A stretch of DNA of 64,000 bases from Cordylochernes scorpioides (GCA_030710605.1 CP092863.1:120447586-120511585), one strand, 5' to 3'. Shown: positions 35,033-44,519, counted from the stretch's first letter. The notes: a model not told the origin generated them from the letters alone. A program made the numbers and translations.

Positions 35033-35246
35033 TATAACACTGGTTTCTTAATAAAGACTTTATCTGTGTGTATAAGACTGGTGTCTTAATAAAGGCTTTT
35101 TTCGGGCAGTAACATGCTTAAAAATAGTGTTTTGAGCTCTTTAATTTTGATATTATATTTATATCTTTTTTATTCTCGTTCCTATATACATGCTGGCCTC
35201 ATCTACATATTAGTATGTAATATGAGAGAATCTCTCAACCTACAAC

Positions 35247-35346
35247 NNNNNNNNNNNNNNNNNNNNNNNNNNNNNNNNNNNNNNNNNNNNNNNNNNNNNN
35301 NNNNNNNNNNNNNNNNNNNNNNNNNNNNNNNNNNNNNNNNNNNNNN
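35247..35346. other. Assembly gap, 100 N
   Basis: Exactly 100 undetermined bases, the conventional placeholder for a scaffold gap of unknown size. Open frames crossing it are meaningless. Confidence 0.99.
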
Positions 35347-35595
35347 ATACCTCGAATGACATGGCATCGAAAGCATGGCTCCTACGGAATAACCGTCGCA
35401 GCTTGACGCCTGGGGGACACCAACAACGACTTGTTATCCATAGCTGATTCGATCTTGTCAACATGGTACATCTTCAGGTGTGAAACTATATATCGACCTT
35501 GGCCATCAAACACAATTTTATTGATTGTAATAAGGCACAATTTGGATTATAGATTTTAAACACAAGGTAATAAGACCAAATCCAAATAAATAGTG

Positions 35596-35635
35596 TGTGA
35601 CGTTTCGGTAAAAGCGTTGTTACCATCATCAGAAA
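35596..35635 (-). ncRNA. Hammerhead-like motif, minus arm
   Basis: Minus strand: core CTGATGA, one extra T, stem II GGTAA/TTACC, GAAA, then CGTC with GTC as cleavage triplet. Stem III could form only from palindromic ACGT, and stem I is weak. The extra base after the core departs from the consensus, so activity is doubtful unless dimeric. Confidence 0.45.
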
Positions 35636-35686
35636 AAAATACTGAATGAAAAACATGTTGTGGTAAAATTTCTCATTCAGTACTTT

Positions 35687-35728
35687 TGTCTGAAGATGGT
35701 AACAACGCTGTGTTACCGAAACGTCACA
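35687..35728 (+). ncRNA. Hammerhead-like motif, plus arm
   Basis: Plus strand: core CTGAAGA (fits CTGANGA), one extra T, a seven-pair stem II GGTAACA/TGTTACC with loop ACGCTG, GAAA, then CGTC with cleavage expected after C35725. Stem I has about three pairs (TGT/ACA). Stem II is longer than in the opposite arm. Confidence 0.5.
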
Positions 35729-35837
35729 CACTATTTATTTATTTGGATTTGGTATTATTACCTTGAATTTTGTTGATTATAACTCCATAACAGTGAAGGT
35801 AGATAGGGTCTGTTTCGGGATTGTTATATATATATTT

Positions 35838-36012
35838 TATTTCTTGAAAAAAAGATACTTCGGCCAGTATAAATCTTTTTATTACCTCGACGTTTCGACA
35901 AAAAGATTTTGTCCTCGTCAGGAGCAAACAAAAATTAAAACATTTAGCAAGGCGTTAAAAATTATTCAAATTAAAAATTATACTGGCCGAAGTATCTTTT
36001 TTCAAGAAATAT
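35838..36012. mobile_element. Inverted-repeat element enclosing a hammerhead-like motif
   Basis: Inverted ends (TTTCTTGAAAAAAAGATACT, TCGGCCAGTATAAA and their inverse near 35975-36010) flank a hammerhead-like motif at 35886-35924. A similar CTGGCCGRTATTCATATT edge is found at 37700 and 44706, which suggests a dispersed terminal-repeat family. Confidence 0.5.
35886..35924 (-). ncRNA. Hammerhead-like motif
   Basis: Minus strand: stem I CTC/GAG (3 pairs), core CTGACGA, one extra G, stem II GACAAAA/TTTTGTC, GAAA, CGTC with GTC triplet. All conserved boxes are present. Like the 35.6-kb pair it has one extra base after the core and a palindromic ACGT in place of stem III. Decayed relatives lie at 37767-37805 and 38209-38247. 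Confidence 0.5.
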
Positions 36013-36224
36013 GAATGCTGGCCAGGCAGCCTTTATCTTCACGATACATATTTTAATTAATTAATTAATTAATTGTTCCCACAGAGTATGAGTGTAAGAT
36101 CACAGGTAAATAGGTGATAACCGTAAGAAAACAAAAACAATCCTTTGTTTAATATTAGTTTCTCTTTTATATTTTGTTCTCTCTTTTATAAATCAATAAA
36201 TATAATTCGAGTCAAAAGACGATC

Positions 36225-36670
36225 CATTAATTAAGTTTATATAGAAAAAAGTGTACCTGGATCTGTAAAGAAAAAAAGAAGCAATTTTTTTCTCAAAATA
36301 TTTCGAGAGATTGGTCCCTCTTTTGTTTGCTCTCTCGAAATATTTTGAGAAAAACATTTTTTTTACAAGTATACCTATCCCCCGATTTACACGGTAGATA
36401 CGTTCCTGAGAAAAACGTGTAAATCGGGGGATAGGTGTACACAGAAATAAAAATAAAATGCATTGACAGGTTAAAATATGTAGTCAGCACATAAGCTCGG
36501 GATTCCTCGTGAGATGTGTACACAGCGCATGTGTTAAATCACAGTAGCATTTAGTATAGTGCGATAAAAACAAAAACAAAAAAAAACTTATTTGGAAAAC
36601 CGTGTAAAAGCGGAAACGTGTAAAACAAGTACCGTGTAAATCGGGGGATAGGTGTATACGCCCTTTTATA
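36225..36670. mobile_element. TIR element split by a Tigger-like MITE
   Basis: 36225-36345 matches the arms of 18720-19120 (CCTGGATCTGTAAAGAAAAA, AAATATTTCGAGAGATTG). A MITE occupies about 36370-36658, with inverted ACCTATCCCCCGATTTACAC ends next to TA. The short sequence after it (ACGCCCTTTTATATA) continues the broken arm. Confidence 0.6.
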
Positions 36671-36749
36671 TAAAAATAAATATAATGTTTGATTTTTAAA
36701 AAAATATTCTTGGAATCAGTTTCATTAAAAATTCTAAGCAAAGTAAACA

Positions 36750-37040
36750 GGGATGTACACGTGTAATGTCTGCCAGTACATGGCCCGTGAGGATGGTGGT
36801 CTCTCCATGGTGAATTGTTGGTAGAAATTTGAGGAGATGGAAACTTGGATTGGAAGCAATTCTCCTTAGGGATCTAGTCGAATGGTCTTGAGAATATAAT
36901 ACAGTCCATGATAATAGAGCAGCTGTTAGGTTTCGAGTGTTTCGGGATTCACACGTGTAATGTCTGCCAGTACATGGCCCGTGAAGATGGTGTTCTCTTC
37001 ATGGCGGATTTTTGGTAGAAATTTGAGGAGATGGCTTAGA
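36750..37040 (-). repeat. Duplicated LINE 3' debris
   Basis: About 85 bp with CACGTGTAATGTCTGCCAGT and TTGGTAGAAATTTGAGGAGA occur at 36758-36845 and again at 36953-37035. GAGAATATAATACAGTCCAT lies between them and recurs at 37309, within the RNase H remnant. It is a scrambled LINE tail. Confidence 0.55.
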
Positions 37041-37071
37041 CAATTGACAATTGAAACAAATTGACTTCTTC

Positions 37072-37506
37072 TCAATATTTTACATTAAAAATTGAAATAA
37101 TGAATAAACTAAAATACAGATGATCATGCGGGGAATGTGCCCCGGCGGGTGAGCATTCTTTCCCAGGCGATGAGCGGGTCCTCCGGTCAGTCCAACCTGT
37201 ACGAAGTACCGGTAGATAATGGATTTGGCCGACGCCAGGATGGGAAGAGATGGGAAGATGGTTTAGAGTGGAAACAATTCTTCTGGGTGATCCGGTCAAA
37301 TGGTATTGAGAATATAATACAGTCCATGATGATAGACCATCCTTACGTGTCAGGTTTCGAGCATGAGTTCTAAGCAGGGTGGAGTATGAGTGTGGTAGGA
37401 CAGAAGTAGCGGCAATTTTTGTCTCACTGTCTGCTAGTTCATTCCCATTGACTTCAATGTTTCCACGTACCCAACACAACCATATCTTCTTCTTTCTTAT
37501 CTCCAC
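37072..37506 (-). pseudogene. LINE RNase H domain fragment
   Basis: The minus strand encodes WVRGNIEVNGNELADSETK, matching the WV.GH.G..GNE.AD motif of RNase H domains in I, R1 and Jockey-type LINEs. The usual glycine-histidine has become GN, so the active site is damaged. After about 50 residues the frame degrades. No reverse transcriptase is adjacent. The 144-residue frame begins in flanking sequence and is not a functional protein. Confidence 0.6.
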
Positions 37507-37544
37507 TCAATCATATTAGGATATCAAGTTGTGACCCTTGATCT

Positions 37545-37640
37545 GTTTGACAACCATCATGACTGGGTGAAGTATAATGCGTCTGCCTTTGTCATTAAGA
37601 CTGGGAGTATTACTCAGTGACAGGTTGACTTAGCTACAAA
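37545..37640. repeat. Dispersed repeat, copy 2
   Basis: Matches 2025-2115 on the same strand (TTGTCATTAAGACTGGGAG, ATTACTCAGTGACAGG). It sits just upstream of the RNase H remnant read on minus. Confidence 0.5.
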
Positions 37641-37699
37641 TCAAATCAAAACACGCAACAACAAATAATATAGATAATAATAGAAAACATAAAGATTAA

Positions 37700-38300
37700 A
37701 GGTGCCTGGCCGATATTCATATTTCTTTATAAAATAGACATTTCGGCTCAGTTAAAGTTTCATTTTCTCAACTTTTCAACAAAAATGTTTTATCTTCGTC
37801 AGGAGAAATAATAAAAGAAGCATTTGGCAAGGTATTAAACATTATTCTGAGGTTACAAAGTCGTTCTCACACGGTTTATCAAATTCAAATTAGAATATTT
37901 TTCAACACCTTTCCAAATACCAGCACAACAGTGAGAGCTGTTTCTTTTCGCCATATTTAATTCTTCCATTTGCAATCTTAAGACTAATATTCGCTTCCCT
38001 AGCATGATCTTGCTTTGAAATTTTTTTTAGGAGCGAATTTGCATATTTCATTATTTAAAGTATTTACATATGGTACAACGCCAGCACTTGAATCTTTATT
38101 TTTACATATTTTTTCAATCTTATTAAAATGTGGCTTAACATTTATTTTCGGAACCGTGATCACCGTTTCTTGTTAACACCTTTCCAAATACTTTATTTTT
38201 ATTTATTTCTCCTGACAAAAACTAAATATTTTTGTTGCAATGTTAAGAAAAATAAAACTTTAACTAGTCGATGTGTCTAATTTATAAAAAGAAATAAGAG
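37700..38300. mobile_element. Penelope-like terminal repeat debris
   Basis: Opens with CTGGCCGATATTCATATT, as the element at 35838 ends. It carries two decayed hammerhead-like motifs in opposite orientations: minus at 37767-37805, where GAAAC has become GAAAA; and plus at 38209-38247, where the core reads CTGACAA. About 450 bp of unrecognised AT-rich sequence lies between. The Penelope assignment rests on the motif layout only; no reverse transcriptase or GIY-YIG domain is identified. Confidence 0.35.
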
Positions 38301-38617
38301 AAACACATTCAGAGTAACAAACAATCTCTTTTATTAATCCGTTTATTAAATATGTATTATAATGCTATAATACGTTTATATTTGAATAGAGAAGTAAGCT
38401 TTCAGAGATTTATTGTCCTTTCTCAGGCATTATTTATAAAGATAAATGTCACAGGAAAAGCCATATCCGTAATTAAATAAAGAACCATATTAGGTAAAAA
38501 AGACAATAGCAGAAACAGAAGGATTGAGTACCAATTGAATTGAGGTTTCCTTATAAAAAGACAAAAGATGTCATAGCATCGTCTGTGTTTTAAATATATT
38601 CTCTCCATAATATATAT

Positions 38618-38990
38618 TGTCACAGTAATGAAGGTGACGAGTCGTTTGGGTAGAATAAAATAATAATTTATTAGATGACTTTAAATAGTTAATAAGTTTG
38701 AGGGATAAAAAGAAATAGAGGTAAACTAAGTTAAATGGATAAAAATAATGGTAAATTAAGGAAGTAATGTCAGAGACCCAAACGGCTGGCGTTCGGCTAC
38801 ACCCCTCAAGATGGCGACTATTGTTTACCAACTTGCCGCCTAGCGCGCCCGCCATCTATCGGAGCTTAGGTACATAACACTTGCCGAGCTGACAGCGCGC
38901 GCCACCTATCGGGGCTTAGGTACATAACATTCGCCAAGCTGCCGATGTATTATTCACAGTTACAAGCTATGTACATTTTTGGTTATGACA
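38618..38990 (-). repeat. 3' LTR of the Ty3/gypsy element
   Basis: 373 bp; reading against the other LTR I see one difference (CTTGCCGAGCTG here, CTTGCCAAGCTG there). Inside, a segment of about 50 bp with CACCTATCGGGGCTTAGGTA is present twice in tandem, a likely U3 enhancer-type duplication. This near identity implies a recent insertion. Confidence 0.95.
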
Positions 38991-39008
38991 TTACTCCCCT
39001 TTTCAAAA

Positions 39009-39031
39009 ATAAGCAGCGACCCGCTGCTTAA
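39009..39031. terminator. Hairpin beside the polypurine tract
   Basis: AAGCAGCG-ACC-CGCTGCTT forms an eight-pair hairpin between the integrase stop and the polypurine tract, followed by a run of A on plus (39029-39045). It may be an RNA structure near the 3' end of the retroelement transcript; its function is unproven. Confidence 0.4.
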
Positions 39032-39062
39032 AAAAAAAAAAAAAAAATTCTACACTATGTGA

Positions 39063-40679
39063 TCAGTCCCGTGTTTGTTCTTCTGGGCTTCTGTATGGTT
39101 TCATCCGCAGGACGTGGACGATGTCTTTGATATTCCGTTGTCTGGGTCTCCTCTCCAAGGCCTCTACTTCATAAGTTACTTCAGACAGTTGTCTCACAAC
39201 TTTATAGGGGCCGAAGTATCTTTTAAGTAGCTTCTCCGACAGTCCTTGTTTACGCACAGGTGTGTACACCCACACAAGGTCTTCCGCGCGGTACTGGACA
39301 GGTCTATGGCTTTTGTCGTATCGAGATTTGTCTTTTTCTTGCGCCTTTAAGATGTTCAAACGGGCCAGCTGGCGTGCGTCCTCGGCATTTGTGACCAAAC
39401 TCTCCACGTAGTCTTCCAGATTGGCTTCCTCTCTATACGTCAGGATGGTGTCCAATGGGGTCTCGACATCGCGTCCGTGTACAAGATAGAAAGGGCTAAA
39501 CCCAGTGGTTTCCTGTTTGGCGGTGTTATAGGCAAAAGTTACGTAAGGGAGAACTGAGTCCCAGTTTCTTTGGTCTACATCAACATACATAGACAGCATA
39601 TCACCAAGTGTCTTGTTGAGTCTCTCGGTCAGGCCATTTGTCTGGGGGTGGTAGGCAGAAGTAAAGCGATGTGCGGTTCCACAGAGGTTGTTAATATCCC
39701 GTATTGTGTGGGATATAAACGTTCGACCTCGGTCTGAAATCAATTCTCTGGGGGCTCCATGTTTGAGGATCACGTCTTCTACTATAAATTTTCCAACTTC
39801 TTCCGAACTTCCATTTGGTATGGCTTTGGTCATAGCATACCTTGTTAGATAGTCTGTCGCGACCACGGTCAATTTATTGCCATCGTTCGAGGTAGGGAAT
39901 CTTCCTAACAAATCTATCCCTATTTTCTCAAAAGGTCGGGATACCGGCGGAATTGGCACAAGTTGCCCTGGTGGACGTTCGGTAGAACCTTTTCGCCGTT
40001 GACATTCTCGACAATGTGCCACATATTGTCGCACAGATCTATGCAAGCCGGGCCAGAAATACTTTCTTCTAACGCGGTCGTATGTTTTGGCAAATCCCAG
40101 GTGTCCCGCCATTGGTGCATCGTGGGCTTCCCTCAAAATGTCAACCCTCATTTGTTTGGGTACTACTAAGAGCCAAGGTTTGCCCATGGGATCGTAGTTT
40201 TTGCGGTAGAGGATGCCGTCGATTATTTTGTATCCACTTTCACTTTTGGAATCAATTTCCTGAATTATTTTTTTGGTCTGGACATCGCTTCTTTGCTCTT
40301 TTCTTATGTCGGTAATTGAAGACAATTCTGGTATGTTATCTTCGTTGGATTGGGGGAGAGGACTTCTTGAGAGGCAATCCGCATCTTGGTGTCTTTTACC
40401 ATTCTTATACACAATAGATATGTCGAACTCTTGAAGTCGCAAGGCCCATCTGGCTAGCCTTCCCGATGGATCCTTTACATTAGCTAGCCAACACAGGGAA
40501 TGATGGTCGGAGACGACGGTGAAGTGTTTTCCAAACAAATATGGTCTGAACTTGTAAATGGCCCAAACTACAGCTAGGCATTCCCTCTCCGTCGTGGAAT
40601 AATTTCTTTCTGCGGCGTTAAGTGTTCTTGATGCATAGGCGATAGGCTTTTCTTTTCCTTCTACCAGTTGGGTCAACAC
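39063..40679 (-). CDS. Ty3/gypsy pol: RNase H and integrase part
   Basis: Continues the pol frame of 40734-42467; only an in-frame TAA (40734-40736) separates them, and the codons from 40733 to 40680 are open. RNase H residues are visible at E31 (TEREC), D58 (VVSDHH) and D101. An H2C2 zinc finger follows (H186, H193, C223, C226). The integrase core has D256 (IGIDLLG), D316 (LISDRG) and E352 (NGLTER), with 35 residues between D316 and E352 as in DD35E integrases. The C-terminal domain (WVYTPVRKQGLSEKLL) is complete. The displayed ATG is internal; the natural protein is a polyprotein. All catalytic residues are present. Confidence 0.95.
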   Translation of the reverse strand: MLTQLVEGKEKPIAYASRTLNAAERNYSTTERECLAVVWAIYKFRPYLFGKHFTVVSDHHSLCWLANVKDPSGRLARWALRLQEFDISIVYKNGKRHQDADCLSRSPLPQSNEDNIPELSSITDIRKEQRSDVQTKKIIQEIDSKSESGYKIIDGILYRKNYDPMGKPWLLVVPKQMRVDILREAHDAPMAGHLGFAKTYDRVRRKYFWPGLHRSVRQYVAHCRECQRRKGSTERPPGQLVPIPPVSRPFEKIGIDLLGRFPTSNDGNKLTVVATDYLTRYAMTKAIPNGSSEEVGKFIVEDVILKHGAPRELISDRGRTFISHTIRDINNLCGTAHRFTSAYHPQTNGLTERLNKTLGDMLSMYVDVDQRNWDSVLPYVTFAYNTAKQETTGFSPFYLVHGRDVETPLDTILTYREEANLEDYVESLVTNAEDARQLARLNILKAQEKDKSRYDKSHRPVQYRAEDLVWVYTPVRKQGLSEKLLKRYFGPYKVVRQLSEVTYEVEALERRPRQRNIKDIVHVLRMKPYRSPEEQTRD

Positions 40680-40733
40680 TGCTCCGACGCCATATCCACT
40701 CGGGTCGGTATGTACAAGTGTCTCAGCATCTTC

Positions 40734-42467
40734 TTAAAAATGGCCAAGCACAGGATCGGTAGTTAGGGCTGATTTTAATATTTGGAAAGATTGTTCTTGT
40801 TCGTTCGACCAAAAGAACTTCACGTTATTCCTCAGGAGGTCGTGCAACGGCTTTGCTTTATTTGCAAAATCTTTCACAAATCGCCTGTAATATGAACACA
40901 ACCCCATGAAGCCTTTTACTTCAGATGTTGTTTTTGGAGTCGGGAAATTTGTAATTGCTTCGATTTTGTCGGGATCAGGGCGAATGCCGCTTTCTGTAAC
41001 CAGATGTCCTAACACTTTGATTTCTCTTGACCCAAAACGGCACTTCTCATGATTAATACACAAGCCTGCTTGCTGGATGCATCTGAGAACTTTCCCTAGG
41101 CGTTCAATATGTTCTTTAAAGGATGTAGCATAAACAATTATATCGTCTAAATAACAAAGACAAATTGTCCATTTCAATCCTGCTAGTAGCTTGTCCATCA
41201 TTCTTTCGAATGTTGCCGGTGCGTTGCATAAACCGAAGGGCATCACCCGGAACTCATATAAGCCATCAGGGGTGATGAAAGCTGTCTTCTCCCGATCTTC
41301 CTCGTCGATTTCTATCTGCCAGTATCCTGTACGTAGATCCATGCTGGAAAAGAATTTAGCTCCTGTTAAGCTATCCAAAACATCATCATTTCTAGGTAAA
41401 GGATACACATCCTTTTTGGTGACCTTGTTAAGCTTTCGGTAGTCTACACAAAATCTCCAGGACCCATCTTTCTTTTTAACCAAAACTACTGGGGACGACC
41501 AAGGACTTTCGGACGGTTGTACAATTCCCATCTTCATCATTTTATCGACTTCACTTTGTATAGCTCGTCTTTCGACAGGAGACACCCGGTATGGTCGTTG
41601 TTTAATAGGACGGCTGTCTGAAGTGTCGATTTTATGTTTCACATTGGAGGTTGTACTGAATGATTTTCTATCAAAATCAAAAACCTCTGAGTACTTTTCT
41701 AAACATTCTGCAATCATTGACTTTTGTTCTTCGTTTAATCTCTCGTCTACCAGAGATAAGATTTGTTGGCGTCTATCTTCATTCTTAATGTTTGATTGAG
41801 TTTTATCGTCTTCAGCTGTGTCAACACTGTAGATTCCGCTACTTCCAATTTTCCTCAAGTATCCTACAAGCATACCAGCTGGGATTATTTGATTCTGAGA
41901 AGTCCCATTAGTTACCCATATCTCCCCTCTGCCGTGATGGAAGTTAATTATGGATGATGGTATGACCAATTCTTTTTTTAAGATGAGATCTTTGCTTCCT
42001 TCTATCATTAGATCTTTTCCACCTCGAATATCTTCGTTAATAACCGTGATTTTCTTAATTGAGCGAGCTGGAACAAAACAGTCTTCTAACGCATGTGTAG
42101 GCAGATCTTCTTCTAGGCCGTCGTTCACACTTTCCTTCAAATGTATTTCACCTCTTCCGCAATCAATCACTGCACTTGTGGCTCGAAAGAAATCAAGACC
42201 AAGTATTATGTGATGGCTACATTCAGAGAAGACAACAAAAGTAAAATAAATCTCAAGTTCTTCAATTGACACTTTTAAGTTGCATCGTCCCAGAGTTTCG
42301 ATGTGTTTCCTATTGGCGACTCTCAGTGCAGGCCCTTTTTCTGCAAAGAACGGAATTTTCAAATATCGGCGAAAACTTTCCGAGATTACGGAATAATCGG
42401 CTCCAGAATCGACTAAGGCCTCAACATTCTGTCCATTTATGGTGATAACAACGTAGTTCCGTTTCAT
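40734..42467 (-). CDS. Ty3/gypsy pol: protease and reverse transcriptase part
   Basis: 577 residues. An aspartic protease lies at the start (ALVDSGADYS, D20). Reverse transcriptase follows, with motif A at about 371-380 (FFSSMDLRTGYW, D377), motif B FGLCNAPATF and motif C YLDD (439-442). The connection region ends at a TAA after DPVLGHF. The next codons continue in the same frame into RNase H, so a single substitution probably created the stop, making this copy defective for full-length pol unless read through. The frame stays open upstream of this ATG towards gag. Confidence 0.95.
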   Translation of the reverse strand: MKRNYVVITINGQNVEALVDSGADYSVISESFRRYLKIPFFAEKGPALRVANRKHIETLGRCNLKVSIEELEIYFTFVVFSECSHHIILGLDFFRATSAVIDCGRGEIHLKESVNDGLEEDLPTHALEDCFVPARSIKKITVINEDIRGGKDLMIEGSKDLILKKELVIPSSIINFHHGRGEIWVTNGTSQNQIIPAGMLVGYLRKIGSSGIYSVDTAEDDKTQSNIKNEDRRQQILSLVDERLNEEQKSMIAECLEKYSEVFDFDRKSFSTTSNVKHKIDTSDSRPIKQRPYRVSPVERRAIQSEVDKMMKMGIVQPSESPWSSPVVLVKKKDGSWRFCVDYRKLNKVTKKDVYPLPRNDDVLDSLTGAKFFSSMDLRTGYWQIEIDEEDREKTAFITPDGLYEFRVMPFGLCNAPATFERMMDKLLAGLKWTICLCYLDDIIVYATSFKEHIERLGKVLRCIQQAGLCINHEKCRFGSREIKVLGHLVTESGIRPDPDKIEAITNFPTPKTTSEVKGFMGLCSYYRRFVKDFANKAKPLHDLLRNNVKFFWSNEQEQSFQILKSALTTDPVLGHF

Positions 42468-42663
42468 GTTCGCAGTTATAATAGGGGGAGGATTTCTACC
42501 ATCGTCAGCGGCCTTACCTCCAGTCTCGGTCGCTCTTCTTAGTTTCCCTGGCTTAGGCGGCGAGGAGATTGACTGGATCGGCGAGAGGGCGACGGCGTTG
42601 CGTTTCGTCTTGAGGGGGATCTTCCACGGCCAGGATAGGGCGACGGGTTTCGAAAGCGGCGAT

Positions 42664-43815
42664 CTACAAACTCAACTTTCCGGCATTTTGATTGAACCAG
42701 GTATTGTAATTATTAGAGTAGGTCGGCCTTCTTACCCTGGCTTCCTCGAAAACACGCCTTCTGTCCCGGCAATATCGGGCTACATGTCCCGGGCGACCGC
42801 AATGGAAACATATTGGAACGTTTTCGTATGTCCTCCATTGATCAGTTCTTCTCTGTGGTGATGTCTGGTTGGGTACCGGTGGTCTTTGGTTCAGGAACTG
42901 CTGTCGTGGCGTCTGTTTGAATATTTGGGGTCGGTTAGAGTACTGTTGTCGTGGCATTGACCTTTGAACGGGCTGCGAAATTGCAGACAGGTTCCTTTCA
43001 ACTTCCTCTCGGATAATTAGATCCAGGGAAGATGGTTTGAGAGTGGTTGGCTCGGGATTCAATGCATGGTAGATTTCTTCTCGGACAATACGTCTAATGA
43101 GGTCCTCCATAGATTCCGATTCTGCTGGGTTGATGGCGGCAGCATTCGGCAGTCTATCAAAAACTATCCGCGTGTTCACACGCTTCTTTTGAGATAGTTC
43201 GATTTTTCGACACCACCTTATAAACTCCTCGGTGGTGGCAATTTCAAAGGTTACGATTGCCCTGTAAATTTCCTCAGAGACCCCCTTGACTAAATGAGCA
43301 ACTTTCTCGTTTTCATTCATGTTGGGGTTAATTTGCCGACATAAATAGAGGACGTCTTGAATATACGCCTCACTAGACTCTCCCTTTCCTTGGGCCCTGG
43401 CTTTTAGTTTTTCTAAAACCTGGTCTTTTTCGCTGGCGTGATGTCCAAAGGCCTGAGACAACATTGTCTCAAAAAGTTCCCATGAGGTTATTTGTTCCTC
43501 TACATTCTCGAACCAGACTTTGGCCGTTCCTGAGAGGAAGAAGTAAACATTCGCCAGGCACATGGAACTGTCCCAGCAGTTGAACCGAGCTACACGATGG
43601 TACTCTTTCAACCATTTCTCCGAGCTTTGGCCCGGTTCCCCCGAAAATATAGAAGGGTTTCTAATATGTTTGAAGTGGTACTCACCCTGTGGGGTCTCTC
43701 TTCCTTCGTGTTGCATCTTAGAATATTCCAATGGGTTTAATCCTTGGATTCTACGACTTCTTCTTATAGCTTGGGCAGCGAAGGGATGATCCAGCTTGTC
43801 TCCACCAGATGTCAC
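42664..43815 (-). CDS. Ty3/gypsy gag
   Basis: About 383 codons. The retrotransposon gag core is at about 60-205 (GTAKVWFENV and following). A CCHC zinc knuckle at C336-C339-H344-C349 fits CX2CX4HX4C and packages RNA. The open frame begins at the LTR edge with a GTG, and the first ATG in frame is about 34 codons later, so the true start is uncertain; there is virtually no leader between LTR and gag. After the TAG stop, an Arg/Ser/Pro-rich continuation is open in another frame (words RSPSRR, PSRRSSQSP) and overlaps the pol frame, suggesting an indel or a programmed shift. Confidence 0.9.
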   Translation of the reverse strand: MTSGGDKLDHPFAAQAIRRSRRIQGLNPLEYSKMQHEGRETPQGEYHFKHIRNPSIFSGEPGQSSEKWLKEYHRVARFNCWDSSMCLANVYFFLSGTAKVWFENVEEQITSWELFETMLSQAFGHHASEKDQVLEKLKARAQGKGESSEAYIQDVLYLCRQINPNMNENEKVAHLVKGVSEEIYRAIVTFEIATTEEFIRWCRKIELSQKKRVNTRIVFDRLPNAAAINPAESESMEDLIRRIVREEIYHALNPEPTTLKPSSLDLIIREEVERNLSAISQPVQRSMPRQQYSNRPQIFKQTPRQQFLNQRPPVPNQTSPQRRTDQWRTYENVPICFHCGRPGHVARYCRDRRRVFEEARVRRPTYSNNYNTWFNQNAGKLSL

Positions 43816-44182
43816 AGTAATGAAGGTGACGAGTCGTTTGGGTAGAATAAAATAATAATTTATTAGATGACTTTAAATAGTTAATAAGTTTGAGGGATAA
43901 AAAGAAATAGAGGTAAACTAAGTTAAATGGATAAAAATAATGGTAAATTAAGGAAGTAATGTCAGAGACCCAAACGGCTGGCGTTCGGCTACACCCCTCA
44001 AGATGGCGACTATTGTTTACCAACTTGCCGCCTAGCGCGCCCGCCATCTATCGGAGCTTAGGTACATAACACTTGCCAAGCTGACAGCGCGCGCCACCTA
44101 TCGGGGCTTAGGTACATAACATTCGCCAAGCTGCCGATGTATTATTCACAGTTACAAGCTATGTACATTTTTGGTTATGACA
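43810..44182 (-). repeat. 5' LTR of the Ty3/gypsy element
   Basis: Starts (minus) TGTCATAACC and ends CTGTGACA; it carries promoter and polyadenylation functions for the element. Same internal 50-bp tandem duplication as the other LTR. Confidence 0.95.
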
Positions 44183-44519
44183 ATATTTTATATTTAGTTT
44201 TAAATGATCCAATCCGCACGTGCACACGCCCAACATTCTATATACAGTTACGAGCGTCATTCCTCATCTCCTAATCAATCAACCAACTCTGTCACCGTTT
44301 GCTTTTTTTTTTTGGAATGGCGCCCTCCTATTGGTTGGCTACGGTCACGCCACCTTTGCCCCCCCCCCCCCACTCGCCATTTAACTATTGTGTTGGAGCG
44401 GGTCGCTCCCTAAATAAATGCATATATATTAGATAATAACCAAATGGAATCCTCTCATTCTTTTTCCCAGTAAGAGACGCCTACGAAAGCCAACAGTACA
44501 TAGACAGATAAAGCACATA

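Larger units (their letters stand above)
35564..35758. mobile_element. Inverted repeat with a hammerhead-like motif in each arm
   Basis: Arms of about 80 bp share ACCAAATCCAAATAAATAGT, GTGTGACGTTTCGG, GCGTTGTTACCATC and a TACTGAATGA inner edge. The motif at 35596-35635 is on the minus strand and the one at 35687-35728 on the plus strand. The layout resembles two opposed terminal repeats of a Penelope-like element with nothing between them. Confidence 0.55.
38618..44182 (-). mobile_element. Ty3/gypsy LTR retrotransposon (5565 bp)
   Basis: Both LTRs are 373 bp (38618-38990, 43810-44182), with TG/CA ends and a 4-bp ATAT target duplication (38614-38617, 44183-44186). On the minus strand the order is gag, protease, reverse transcriptase, RNase H and integrase, which is the Ty3 order. 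The polypurine tract GAAAAGGGGAGTAA abuts the 3' LTR. TGGTGGAGACAAGC, two bases after the 5' LTR, is a possible primer-binding site. No envelope frame is present. Confidence 0.95.

Noticed and set aside
35114-35464. Open frames crossing 35247-35346
   Set aside because: They consist of undetermined bases from an assembly gap.
39963-40315. Plus-strand open frames over the retrotransposon pol
   Set aside because: Antisense shadows of the integrase and RNase H coding sequence without their own motifs.
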